Part shown: one piece after another, positions 46,631 through 56,312 of the stretch
Layout: each line of letters opens with the position of its first letter
How positions within the stretch are numbered: the stretch's first letter is position 1
Origin: Isoetes taiwanensis
Taxonomy: Eukaryota > Streptophyta > Lycopodiopsida > Isoetales > Isoetaceae
DNA: 64,000 nucleotides
Assembly: GCA_021234155.1 (NCBI GenBank)
Contig: JAJEKV010000011.1
Location: 2,423,294-2,487,293 of the forward strand
Direction of reading: 5' to 3'
Translations under genes and position numbers: made by a program
The notes under the pieces: model-generated
What the model was told of the DNA's origin: nothing
The model's input: the letters and a program-made list of their open reading frames with translations, nothing else
Database searches by the model: none

Positions 46631-47790
46631 GTTGTTTTTTTTTTTTGAAGGATCAGAAATATATTAATTGATGCTCATCAATTACATACGTATGCCAAGT
46701 GGTATCATACACCTATACAACATGTTTGTTTGTGTAGGGATAATCACTTAGCTGTGGATTTGGAACTTTTACAGGAACGATAAAAGAGAGTCGTGGACTT
46801 GAGAAGCCCACTCCTCTTCTTCAAATGCCATAAGATATTGGCGGATCTTCTGCTTTAAAGATGGCCCTAGGCTATTGAAATGAATATACTCTTGGGAAAA
46901 CACTAACTTTCTCCGCCTCTTCCATATTAGCCATAGGAGCCATCCTTTACATAAGTTCAAAGCAACTTTCTTTTCAGTTGGCCAAGATGATGGGTACATA
47001 CCTAACAAAAGCTCTTTATCTGGTAAAGAGGTCCCGAACACTTCCTTCACTTGTTCCCATATCGGACGGAGTTCTGTGCAATGCATGAAACAATGTTCAA
47101 TCGTCTCTGCTTCCAGGCCGCACATTGGGCAACTCGGTGAGACATCATAGTTGAACTTATTTACTAATATGTTGACCCTGATTGCTCTATGCAAGATTTG
47201 CCATAATAGTGTGGATACCTTTGGTGGCAAGTGGCTCTTCCAGACCCATTTCCATATTTGATTGATTTGGTCATCTTCTGCTGTTACCTCCCATTGGGGA
47301 TGAAGATTCATCGCTTCGTTCACATGCAGAATCTTGTATGCCTTTGACACAAAATGTTTTTTATCAAGGTTTTCACGAGGTAGGTAAAAAGCCCCTACCT
47401 GTGGAGAAGCATAGGTTGGAATATTGGCCAATACCATTTCCCAAACTCGTTTGTCCCGTGATTTCACCTTAAACTCGCTTTGAAATGACTCCCAAGAGCG
47501 TCGCACACCACCTTGGTACCAATCTCCAACGCAAGAGATACCTGCCACAATCCATCTGTTTTGTGTTCTTTTATTCACCACCGAAAAAAGTGGTACGCAG
47601 CCTCTGTCAGTTTCTACTTGCAGCCACCACACAGGCATAGATACTGAGGAACAATTTTTGATGTCCAAGCGCCATAGAACTTTAACTGTCTCCCAAGCTT
47701 TAAGTAATCCTTTAAGAAACGGCGAAGCTCCCGCATATGGCCTCAATTTATAAAATAGGGCCCATGGTTCGAAAACCATGGTGGCTTTTG
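46631..47790 (-). mobile_element. 5'-truncated L1-like LINE
   Basis: Minus-strand copy ending in an A tract (about 46648-46635) preceded by CCTTC. Only the ORF2 C-terminal region (46769-47779) remains. No target-site duplication could be confirmed. Confidence 0.7.
46769..47779 (-). CDS. LINE ORF2 C-terminal region with zf-RVT domain
   Basis: Uninterrupted for 336 codons. It covers the segment after the reverse transcriptase (VPLFSVVNKRTQNRW, WEMVLANIPTYASPQ) and the plant L1 zf-RVT domain: WKSHLPPKVSTLLWQIL, then CPMCGLEAETIEHCFMHC with the CxxC..H..C zinc knuckle, and GWLLWLIWKRRRKLVF. The protein is used in LINE target-primed reverse transcription. The intact frame suggests a relatively young insertion. 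Start codon is arbitrary because the 5' end is truncated. Confidence 0.85.
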   Translation of the reverse strand: MVFEPWALFYKLRPYAGASPFLKGLLKAWETVKVLWRLDIKNCSSVSMPVWWLQVETDRGCVPLFSVVNKRTQNRWIVAGISCVGDWYQGGVRRSWESFQSEFKVKSRDKRVWEMVLANIPTYASPQVGAFYLPRENLDKKHFVSKAYKILHVNEAMNLHPQWEVTAEDDQINQIWKWVWKSHLPPKVSTLLWQILHRAIRVNILVNKFNYDVSPSCPMCGLEAETIEHCFMHCTELRPIWEQVKEVFGTSLPDKELLLGMYPSSWPTEKKVALNLCKGWLLWLIWKRRRKLVFSQEYIHFNSLGPSLKQKIRQYLMAFEEEEWASQVHDSLLSFL

Positions 47791-48031
47791 CAAAGAGGTT
47801 ATTTCCTATGCTTGTTAATAGTTTTTTATAATCTAGGTTTTTGTAGCTATATTACACAATTGTCTCAGTCCTTAATATCATTACTAGTTTTTATATATTG
47901 ACTAGTAGTAGGACCTGTTTGAGTGACAGTCATATATCTTCCTCATATGGAGGCTTTTGACATGATGTATTCCATGTAAAATGAATACAAAACCCACCTT
48001 GCCTTCAAAAAAAAAAAAAAAAAAAAAAAAA
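47791..48031 (+). mobile_element. Second retroelement tail in opposite orientation
   Basis: ACCCACCTTGCCTTC followed by about 24 A (48008-48031), the long pure A tract of a recent retroposed copy on the plus strand. Both this tail and the LINE at 46.6 kb end in CCTTC before the A tract. Confidence 0.5.
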
Positions 48032-49902
48032 GGGAACTCTAGGGAAGTATAGCGCATGGGTATACCCACATAATGGGCATGGAGCATGCGTAATGTTGGT
48101 TTTGACATGAGTGTTTGAAAAATAGGATCAAGTGATAGTTTGACAGATAATCAGGCATAGTTCATGGGGCCTTTGGAAATGTAGACAGAAGGTCTTTCTT
48201 GGGCACTGGTTTCTATTTAGAGGCATGTGGCATGACCTTAGGGAGCTAAGTGGCCACATTGCAGTTCTTAAAATCATAGAATGTGGCCATTCATAGGAAA
48301 TGCTTTAGGAACTATGGGTTAAGTCTAGGAATAGTAGTACATGACGGACAGGTCTAGAAGGCTTAAGGTCTTAACAAAACTTGGTGAACTTCCCAAGAAT
48401 AGCATGGTGAATATAAATCAGGGAGCATAAAAAGACCCTTGTGCCTTTGGGAAGTGTGCAAATTTCACTTTGAAATTTTATTTGGGGCATTGGGCAAGGG
48501 ACTAGTGCTCAATTTCAAAAAATACATGGTAAGAACGTTGCATGTTGTTATTGTTGCAAATAGGAAATAAATCAAGGCGTGTATTGACTAAGGGGGAGAA
48601 GCGGACATGCAAATAGAAGTAGTGAGTTATGATTTTTATTTTTTATGGCATTTTTGAAATTAAGGAGGTTTAACAGAAATTGTAAGTGCTATTGTGGAGA
48701 CTAAAACCCTAAGCGCCTCTGCTCAGACATACCTCATATGCGGAAGGAGCTCTTCAGATCGAACTCAATAGTAATGGGATCATCGGTCTTATGGAATATA
48801 AATGGTGTGGATTTTTGCCATTGAAATTGCCACTTGTCTTATTCCACTTATCAATTTGCCTAAATGTGCAAATAGCCATAATGTTTGAACCATTCTTTAA
48901 TGTTTGATGGTGTAAATGACTTTAGCCTACAACTCTACGAGAGCATGTGTTAAGAATATGGGTAAGATATGCCCTACGTTATGTAAAACATAAGTTGGGG
49001 CAAATTTTGCCTTGTATTTTAGCCACATGGCCTTGGCTACAAACTTTTAAAAAAAGCAATGGCTACTAAATTCAAAATGCAAAAATACCCCTAAGGCCTC
49101 CATGAAGGCATAAAAAATATCGTGTTGTGGCACTATGGGTGATACCATGATATGGGAAACACCTCAATAGCATTCTACCTTGGGTAAGGTTTCTTCATGG
49201 TGGAAAAGATATTGTTGTACTTCACACTATAGGGAAAAAACATTGTTGCACTTTACATGTAAAGGTCTCTGCAAGCCTTTGCAATAGCACATAATTTGGT
49301 TTATGGGCAAGAGTTGGCATAGTAGTCAAATAATATTCTTTAAAAATAAACCACTTGGGTTTCTTGGCATGCATGCAACATGCATATGCATGCAATGCTT
49401 TTGTAAAAAGAAAGAGAGAAATGCTTTCTTATCTACATATGGTCTTCTAGGCTACGTTTATCCTAACATGTTTCAAAAGGGCCATTGAGCATTACTATAC
49501 CATGGCAAGGTATGTCTTAAAATTAAAAGTATTTTTCTATTTTTCTATTTCTAAGGCCAAGCCGTTTAAAAAAGAATGGCACAAAAAATTAGGGCCTAAA
49601 GCACTTTAGGGCTTCTTGTCGACTAGCCGCATATGCATACGGTCAGATTGCTGAGATGATGTCTAACTGTGGATTTTTCTAAGGCCATAACTGGCTGTGA
49701 AAGATTGATACATCATTTTTCTTATACAAAATAGATGTAGGAGTTTTCAGAGCAACCGAAATACATTCTGGTTGTTGGCGACAAATCTAGTGTAATAGAG
49801 ACAGGGGCAGGCAATTTTGATTCCAAGAAATTGATGGCTGGTTAGCCTAGTGCATCTCGATTTGCTTTAGAAAATACTGACGGAGCATCCAGGTAAATTC
49901 CA
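48032..49902. other. Intronic span without recognised coding
   Basis: Moderately AT-rich. Only short frames. No transposon termini found. Confidence 0.45.
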
Positions 49903-50533
49903 GGTATTTATTTTGATAGTTGATTTTCTTGAACTAGTGGTACTGTTGCGTTAGTTAGGGCCCGAAGGGCCCAAAATTTTTTTTAATATAACAATCAACA
50001 CACAACTACTATAAACATTATTAACACAAACCATTGCATTTAACACATTTTAATTAAAATCCCCCTTAAACCCCCTTTGGTTTGGGTGCATATTCACACG
50101 GGGGGTTACTCCGGGCATCGAGAGCTGTCGGATGGGCATATTTGACCTTTGTTCCTTGATCTGGACCGTACATAGCGATCCTCGTTTGTGGGGTATGCAT
50201 GTACAAGTTTTTATATACTATATATTGAGATTTGTAAAATACTATAAGGTTTGAGAGTTTATACTTAATGGTGTTAATTTTATACATGTATTGTAAATAT
50301 ATTTTTGGGGCTCTCGCTGCCCTCACGTAACCCCCCGTGTGAATATGCACCCAAACCAAAGGGGGTTTAAGGGGGATTTTAATTAAAATGTGTTAAATGC
50401 AATGGTTTGTGTTAATAATGTTTATAGTAGTTGTGTGTTGATTGTTATATTAAAAAAAATTTTGGGCCCTTCGGGCCCTAACTAACGCAACAGTACCACT
50501 AGTTCAAGAAAATCAACTATCAAAATAAATACC
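49903..50533. mobile_element. Perfect inverted repeat (207-bp arms), foldback/MITE-like
   Basis: Arms 49903-50109 and 50327-50533 appear identical when inverted, base for base, with a 217-base loop. Arms start GGTATTTATTTTGATAG and include the palindrome GGGCCCGAAGGGCCC and CCCCCTTAAACCCCC. A weaker match continues about 15 bases into the loop. No target-site duplication is visible at the arm ends. The loop holds no coding. Arms without a mismatch mean very recent origin or continuing correction. A transcript through it would form a long double-stranded RNA. Confidence 0.85.
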
Positions 50534-51034
50534 CCCCTTCTATTGTAAACCGCACATTGTCATGCATATGCATATGCTAGTGCATATGGTAACATGTGTT
50601 TGATCCACAAATAAGAATATTCATAGGATCAAAAACAAGATATGATTTATAATCATCCCCGAACGCCAAATAGAATTCTTCTCTAGAAAACCACAATTAT
50701 GGCAATGTCACAAGAGTTTTATAACAAAGTTGGGCAATCCCTAATGGTTGTTTCGAGGAAGCACATAATCTGTAACATCGGTGCAAGATCCAATAAATAT
50801 GGAATGATGTGGATCGGAATCACCACCCTGTCCCTATGCCAAAAGATGCCCAGTTTAATAAAAAAGTTGTTGACAATTTGGCATTGGCATTCCATTATAA
50901 GTTTGAAGCACTTTTCTCGCTCCCGAATGGGTTAAAAATTCAACCACTTTTCCATTTTTTATATATTACTGCCTATTCCATCTCTACGTTGAAAAGGAAG
51001 TATATACATCCTGCGATATATACAATGTTGGACC
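50534..51034. other. Spacer with short plus-strand frame
   Basis: A protein-like run HHPVPMPKDAQFNKKV appears at about 50815-50870 (+), continuing LALAFHYKFEALFSLPNG. It is not recognised. Confidence 0.3.
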
Positions 51035-51950
51035 AAAAACTTCCTTCAAATTTTCATCCTGCAAGAACAAGTAGGAGAGATTCTCCGCCTACCCATACAT
51101 AGAGATTATCGACACATATTCCGCAGTGAATGACTCACTCCGGCTTTACATCTAACAAACAAAGATTCCAACCTCGCATTACACCAAAGTGGCATGGGGT
51201 TATTGCAATTTCTAGAGTTTTTACAATATTACATGCATTTCGTAACCAACATTCCAATTGCATGATCGCGGCACGGGTTAAGTGAGCCAATGCCATCGCA
51301 TCATGCCCCGCTCCACTTGTCAATAGCGGTATATGAAGAACTTCCTCTAGTAAGGAATGTCCTTCAACATTGGCCACCACCAAGTCCTTGAGAGTAGACC
51401 GAACGGCGGTGTTCGGGATGGCGAACTAGTTTCAATCGCATTTTGTGGCTTTTTGCCTCGTGCTATAACACCGGAACAAACTTCAATACAAATCAACCCC
51501 AAAAGCGGACCGGATGTTGAAACACAAAGACGCACCATTTTCTTAGCAAGACAGAAAGCTTATTGCGCGCCTACGAGGTTTCACTTAAAGAAGCTCTAAT
51601 TTTGTTGTGATCCGCTCAATAAGATCATTATGTTTTGATCTAACATCTAATGTAAACATAACCGCATAAAAGTTGGTAGCAACCGCCGGTGAGGTTACTC
51701 TCAAAGAACTACAATGCATCCCAACTTACGGTACCTACAAGACATAACCAAAGCCGTGCATGAATGTCGCCCACAAGATTACACACAAGGTCGGGCTTGA
51801 ACTTGTACAAATGCGTTCAACAAAAAGAACAACTTGGGCAACTGAAATCCGGTCATTTTACTCGTGATATTATTTTCACAGAATTTACCCTGTTGGAACA
51901 CCTAGCATTGGAACACCCAAAGAGCTCCAACATCATCTTGGGGCCATAAA
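51035..51950 (-). pseudogene. M20 ureide amidohydrolase (AAH/UAH-like) pseudogene
   Basis: Minus-strand words in family order. About 51800 gives NLVGDIHARL. About 51640 gives LDVRSKHNDLIERI. About 51510-51420 gives HEAK and NTAVRSTLKDLVV across frames. 51383-51260 gives VLHIPLLTSGAGHDAMALAHL, whose SGAGHDA is the conserved metal-site block of allantoate and ureidoglycolate amidohydrolases. About 51105 gives VRCKAGVSHS, the next conserved block. These enzymes release ammonia from purine-derived ureides in the ER. Frame changes between all blocks show decay. It lies antisense inside the large intron of the plus-strand gene. Confidence 0.75.
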
Positions 51951-54259
51951 CATACATAGCGATCTCTCAAGAAAAGCAAAGACTTGATTTAACAGCTAGT
52001 CCACACGGCTAGTCCACAGAGAACCACAAGAGAAATATGGTCACAATCCACATGGACGTACAGAAGCGGTGGATTAACTCGCCATGCAACCTTGAGTTCA
52101 AACGAATCGAAGCTCCCCACGAGAGCGGCACACAAAAGGAACATAGCTCTAGACATCTTGATCTCCGATTCATGAGATCCAGATCCATGTAATTGCGTAA
52201 AACAAAGCCAGCTCTCCTTTCACCTTTCCCCAAGACCTTTCACCCAAAGGTAGCTTCAAGACATAAAGCTTCCACCTTATAAGGCTGTTCTACCCTTCTA
52301 TGCCCTTATGGCCTAAGTCTCTAAGGCCTCACAAAGCACCAAACCATGGTGCCATCAAATCCATGATCTCCGATCTGTTTACACCGACCGCACCAACCTG
52401 GTCCGGAAAGACAAGAAAGTAACAGTCCGCCAGGAGGCAATGCAGACGGGTATGGAAGCATTACCCATAGAATCCAAAGATTGACCTACATCTACTAGAG
52501 GCTTTTCCGCCATCAAGATCAGACATCATCTTCTTTGTCATATCTATGCCATCATCTCATACATCATCTTGTGGCCATAAACATACATAGCCCTGGAGAA
52601 GTTTCTGGCATCAACACAGGCCTCAAAGGTCCCATCCCTGCGGCATTCAACTAAGATCTCAATTATCAACTAAGATCTCAATTATCGCCCTAATCCACAC
52701 AACCCTAAAAACAACCCTAAAAATAATGGGAGGATATTCACACCCACCACAAAAGAAGTCTCCACCACAGGATTTGCCCCCTTTTCTAAAATCAACGGCT
52801 AAGATAAAAGTGCACTCTAGAAATACTATTTAGTACACCTGGATGAATACGGCCACCAAATCATATGAAAACCTTAGAGAAAACAGTACAAAAACAGAAA
52901 AAAAACCCCCTGTTATAATGCTAGATATTCTAGCATTAACTAAAGCTATAAGATACAGTTAATAGCTTGATTGAATTTCCATGCTAGACTTGTTATTGTC
53001 GCACCTTGAACTCCACATCTATGCTAGACTTGTTATTGTCTCACAAATTACAATTCCTGATACTCAAAATAAAACCGTGACATTTTGCCTCCAAAAATGT
53101 GAGATTATGCACTCGAAAAAAATTTGCCTTCTAAAAGGGGGGAATTTTAAAGTTTGCCAGCTCACCTTGTTTTCAAACCTTTTTTTCTGCCCGCTTTTCT
53201 TTTTCCAGCTATGGCGATGGCGGAGCTCGAGGCCATTTTTTTGCTTGCTTTCCTTTTCTAGCTATGGTGATGGCGGAGCTCCATGGTCATGATGGATCCG
53301 GAGCACTGAGGGAGCTCGGGCCTTCATATCTGTATTTGCTATACCCATTTTTTTTCCCTTTGCTTCTTAATCTATATTTTTGCATCCAGGTATGGCGATC
53401 TATGGCGCTTGGCTGAACTAAGGTAACAAGCAGAAAAAAACATAGATGTCTGATTCTGCCATGCCATCCGGCATTCTCCAAGCATCTGTGGGTATGTGTC
53501 TTATTTTTGCAAATGGGGCCTTCACAGTTTTATGTCTTGAGTGAAAATGATGCGAGAGCAGGGCAGAGGCCGCCGGATGAACAACTTTGGAGATCTCAAT
53601 GGGATGCCTAATGCGCAAGGGAATACGTCACCATTGCTGGGGGATTATATTACTAGCCATGAGGAACTTTTGGACGCAGCAACAGAGGTTTTTGATCTGC
53701 TGAAGAGTAAGCAGCTTCGTTTTTCGATTGATAAAACTGTATGTATATATTTCAGTTTGCATTGCCATCTTTTGAATCATCTTGAACAGATTCATATAGA
53801 ACAGATTCATATAGCACAGATTACTAGTTCATGCACCGATTATTAGTTCATGCACCTTATTGATAAATGGTGAATGCATTTATTATTTTTGTTCAGTTAT
53901 TATCAATGTTTGTAAAATTTTGATATATAACAGCTACCAATAGGGTCTTTAGAGCAATGTTTTATGAGACGGAATGTTACAATGCAGCAGATTCTTCTAA
54001 GGTTCTGCTGCTATGTTACTTTTACCATAAATCCTTTTGGCCAATATTAGCTATTCACAAGCTCCAGGCAGTGGCATAACAAAGGTATACCTATGGCAGA
54101 GCAGATGATTTATGCTTTATATTGATTACGGAAAATGTTTTTGTGAATATGGGCTGATTTTTGGATATTAGACTACATTTGATCGTACTCTACTATTCCT
54201 GGAATAATTAAGGAGATTTTAGTGGTTCTAAATTAATTGTTTGTTTGCTGAAAAACAGG
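51951..54259. other. Intronic span; unassigned frames
   Basis: A minus frame at 52233-52009 and a plus frame at 53541-53846 (MREQGRGRRMNNFGDLNG, then HEELLDAATEVFDLLKSK) are not recognised. A near-duplicate word (CTAGCTATGG(C/T)GATGGCGGAG) occurs twice, near 53205 and 53260. The second frame could be an upstream exon of the kinase that follows. Confidence 0.35.
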
Positions 54260-54545
54260 TTGGTACATGGCTCTGGAAGTTCTACAAAAGGAATATGACA
54301 AGACAGTCGATGTCTTTTCATTTGGCTTTATACTTTTTTGAGGTATAGCTTGCTCTTTTATCCAGGATTACATGCTGTTAACTAGATATGTGTGTGATTA
54401 TATATTCTTGTTTATGTTACCATAGATGATGGAGGAAGATAAACCTTTTCAAGATGAGTGCTGCTGCAAAAGCATATTGAGAAGAAAAAAGACCTCCATT
54501 CAAAATAAAGTCCAGATACTACCCTGAGGGATTGCAAGAGTAAGT
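54260..54545 (+). pseudogene. Raf-like/integrin-linked-type kinase pseudogene, two exons
   Basis: The exon after AAAAACAG at 54260 reads WYMALEVLQKEYDKTVDV then FSFGFILF, followed by a stop from one extra T before GAG/GTATAG. It corresponds to kinase subdomain VIII-IX (YMAPEV, DVxSF) with Pro changed to Leu. The second exon, near 54428, reads MMEEDKPFQDE and, across frames, KRPPFKIKSRYYPEGLQEL. The wording (PPFKxKxxYxPxGLxEL) matches the ankyrin Raf-like kinases of plants. Active-site exons were not found. It is a pseudogene fragment. Confidence 0.7.
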
Positions 54546-55021
54546 GCTTGCCTTCAATAGTAAATTTTCTCAAACTAACCTTCCATGCTCAAGTGTGTAA
54601 ACTTTGATTTGCAGATTGATTCAAAATTGTTAAAATCATGATTTAGGAGAAAGGCCAATTTGTTAAAATCATTGACAAGATTGAAGGAATCAAAATTTTT
54701 TATGATAAGAATGCAATTAAACATCTTTTAGTCCAGGTGAGGTATGGTAACTCTAAACAATTAAGAAAGCATATAGTATCATTCTTTTATAGTTATAGTA
54801 TTGCATAGTTTAAATAGGTGGCATCTAACATGCATGTACCTCATTATTAACATATGTATGATGCTCTTAGTTTGACAAGCTAAATAGAATTTTATTTCTA
54901 GCTTGCTATTAAGTTGCACTACTAAGGTTGCAACTAAGTTGTATTGTTTACTGCTTGAATGGATTTGTGTGGGTTCGATTCCCAAAAAGTTTTTTAAAAT
55001 AAACTATAGTAATTTTATGTA
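54546..55021. other. AT-rich intronic spacer
   Basis: No coding recognised. GGGTTCGATTCCC near 54971 resembles a tRNA B box but no tRNA fold surrounds it. Confidence 0.4.
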
Positions 55022-55560
55022 TTGTTCCTTTGGGACTACATTAGGAAGAAACCTGTTATTATGGGAAAAACAACATTGTTTCTACAAAACTGCACCAGGA
55101 AAGAACATGTTATTATAGGAAAAACAATGTGTGGTTGCACTATGAACAATGGAAATAACACAGGGATAATTGAAAAAACCATGCAAAAAAAACTTACATT
55201 TGAAAACCATGCATTGTTTTTGGACGTTAAATTTGCAATAATCACACATAAAAGAGCAAAAATCACACATTACAATTTTTGCATTGTTTTTATCAAAAAC
55301 CACGTTGAAAATGCAATAATCACACATAAAATTTACGCGTTGTTTTTGTCAAAAAACCACGGTGAAAATCACACACAAAAATCACACATTGTTTTTGTCA
55401 AAAAACCACCATAAAAACTACTCGTATTTTTGTGTGTGAAAACCATACTTGAAAACCACATGTTGTTTCTAGCATTTTCGGAACAAAACAATGCATGGTC
55501 TTTAAGTGTTGTTTTTTTGCAGAAACAACAGCAAAAAACTACACATTGAGCAAATTTTGG
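55022..55560. repeat. Dense short-repeat block
   Basis: AATCACACATAAAA, CATTGTTTTTGTCAAAAAACC and GAAAACCA-like words (20 bases or less shared) recur many times in direct and inverted order, so all strands carry long frames by chance. It resembles a subterminal region of a DNA transposon, but no terminus was found. Confidence 0.6.
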
Positions 55561-56312
55561 GGTTGTTGTGTTAGGAAGCACTATTAAATATCATATATTA
55601 GGAACTTATGCATATGTACAGCATTTAAAAATCATATTGAATAACTATTCAAAATCATAGAAGGAAATCATATTAACAAATTTAAACCATATCAAATTTC
55701 CACTCGATATACCATTCTATAAAACTCAAAATACTAAGCAATTAGTTCGAATCAGACATTTTAAGCTGTTAGAAAAACTAAGTGAAACAAATAGGTTTTT
55801 AGTACCATGGAGAAAAATAGGGTAAAGATTAAGCCAAGATCATTTACCACCTTGTGTATTGGCGGTTAATTACTGTAAAGCATCATGATAATTATGCGCT
55901 TAAGATTACCATGTCAATATACTGAAGAAAATAGACGCAATTAAATACCAGTCCACTAAACTTGACATACCAAACAATAGTACATATCATATAATTTAAG
56001 TTGTTACAAAGACCAATTAAAATTGCCATGTTTCAATACCATGTCACAAAACTATGTTGGCTTATCATCTTAGAAAAATACGTTGATGAACTATAATGGA
56101 TAACTGGACATGGTTTGTAAACTTTTGAACCCACTAACATGTACTGATTTATAGATTTGGTTTTCACCAACAAACCATATAAAAAAATTCATATTGGTTC
56201 AATTTTGGGGGCCTTGTGGATGTTGTCCCATTCGACCCCATTACCAGGTGATTGTTATTGTTCATGATTTTTGGTTTGTGGCTTCTTAACTTACAAGTAC
56301 ACGTGATATCAG
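55561..56312. other. 3' end of the large intron
   Basis: AT-rich, non-coding, ending in a pyrimidine-poor GTGATATCAG acceptor at 56311-56312. Confidence 0.4.

Noticed and set aside
54890-54990. Possible tRNA gene around GGGTTCGATTCCC
   Set aside because: The B box is good, but no matching A box, anticodon stem or acceptor stem was found.
55022-55581. Overlapping frames of 70-130 codons on both strands
   Set aside because: They arise from the dense low-complexity repeats, with residues biased to Lys, Asn, His and Phe.
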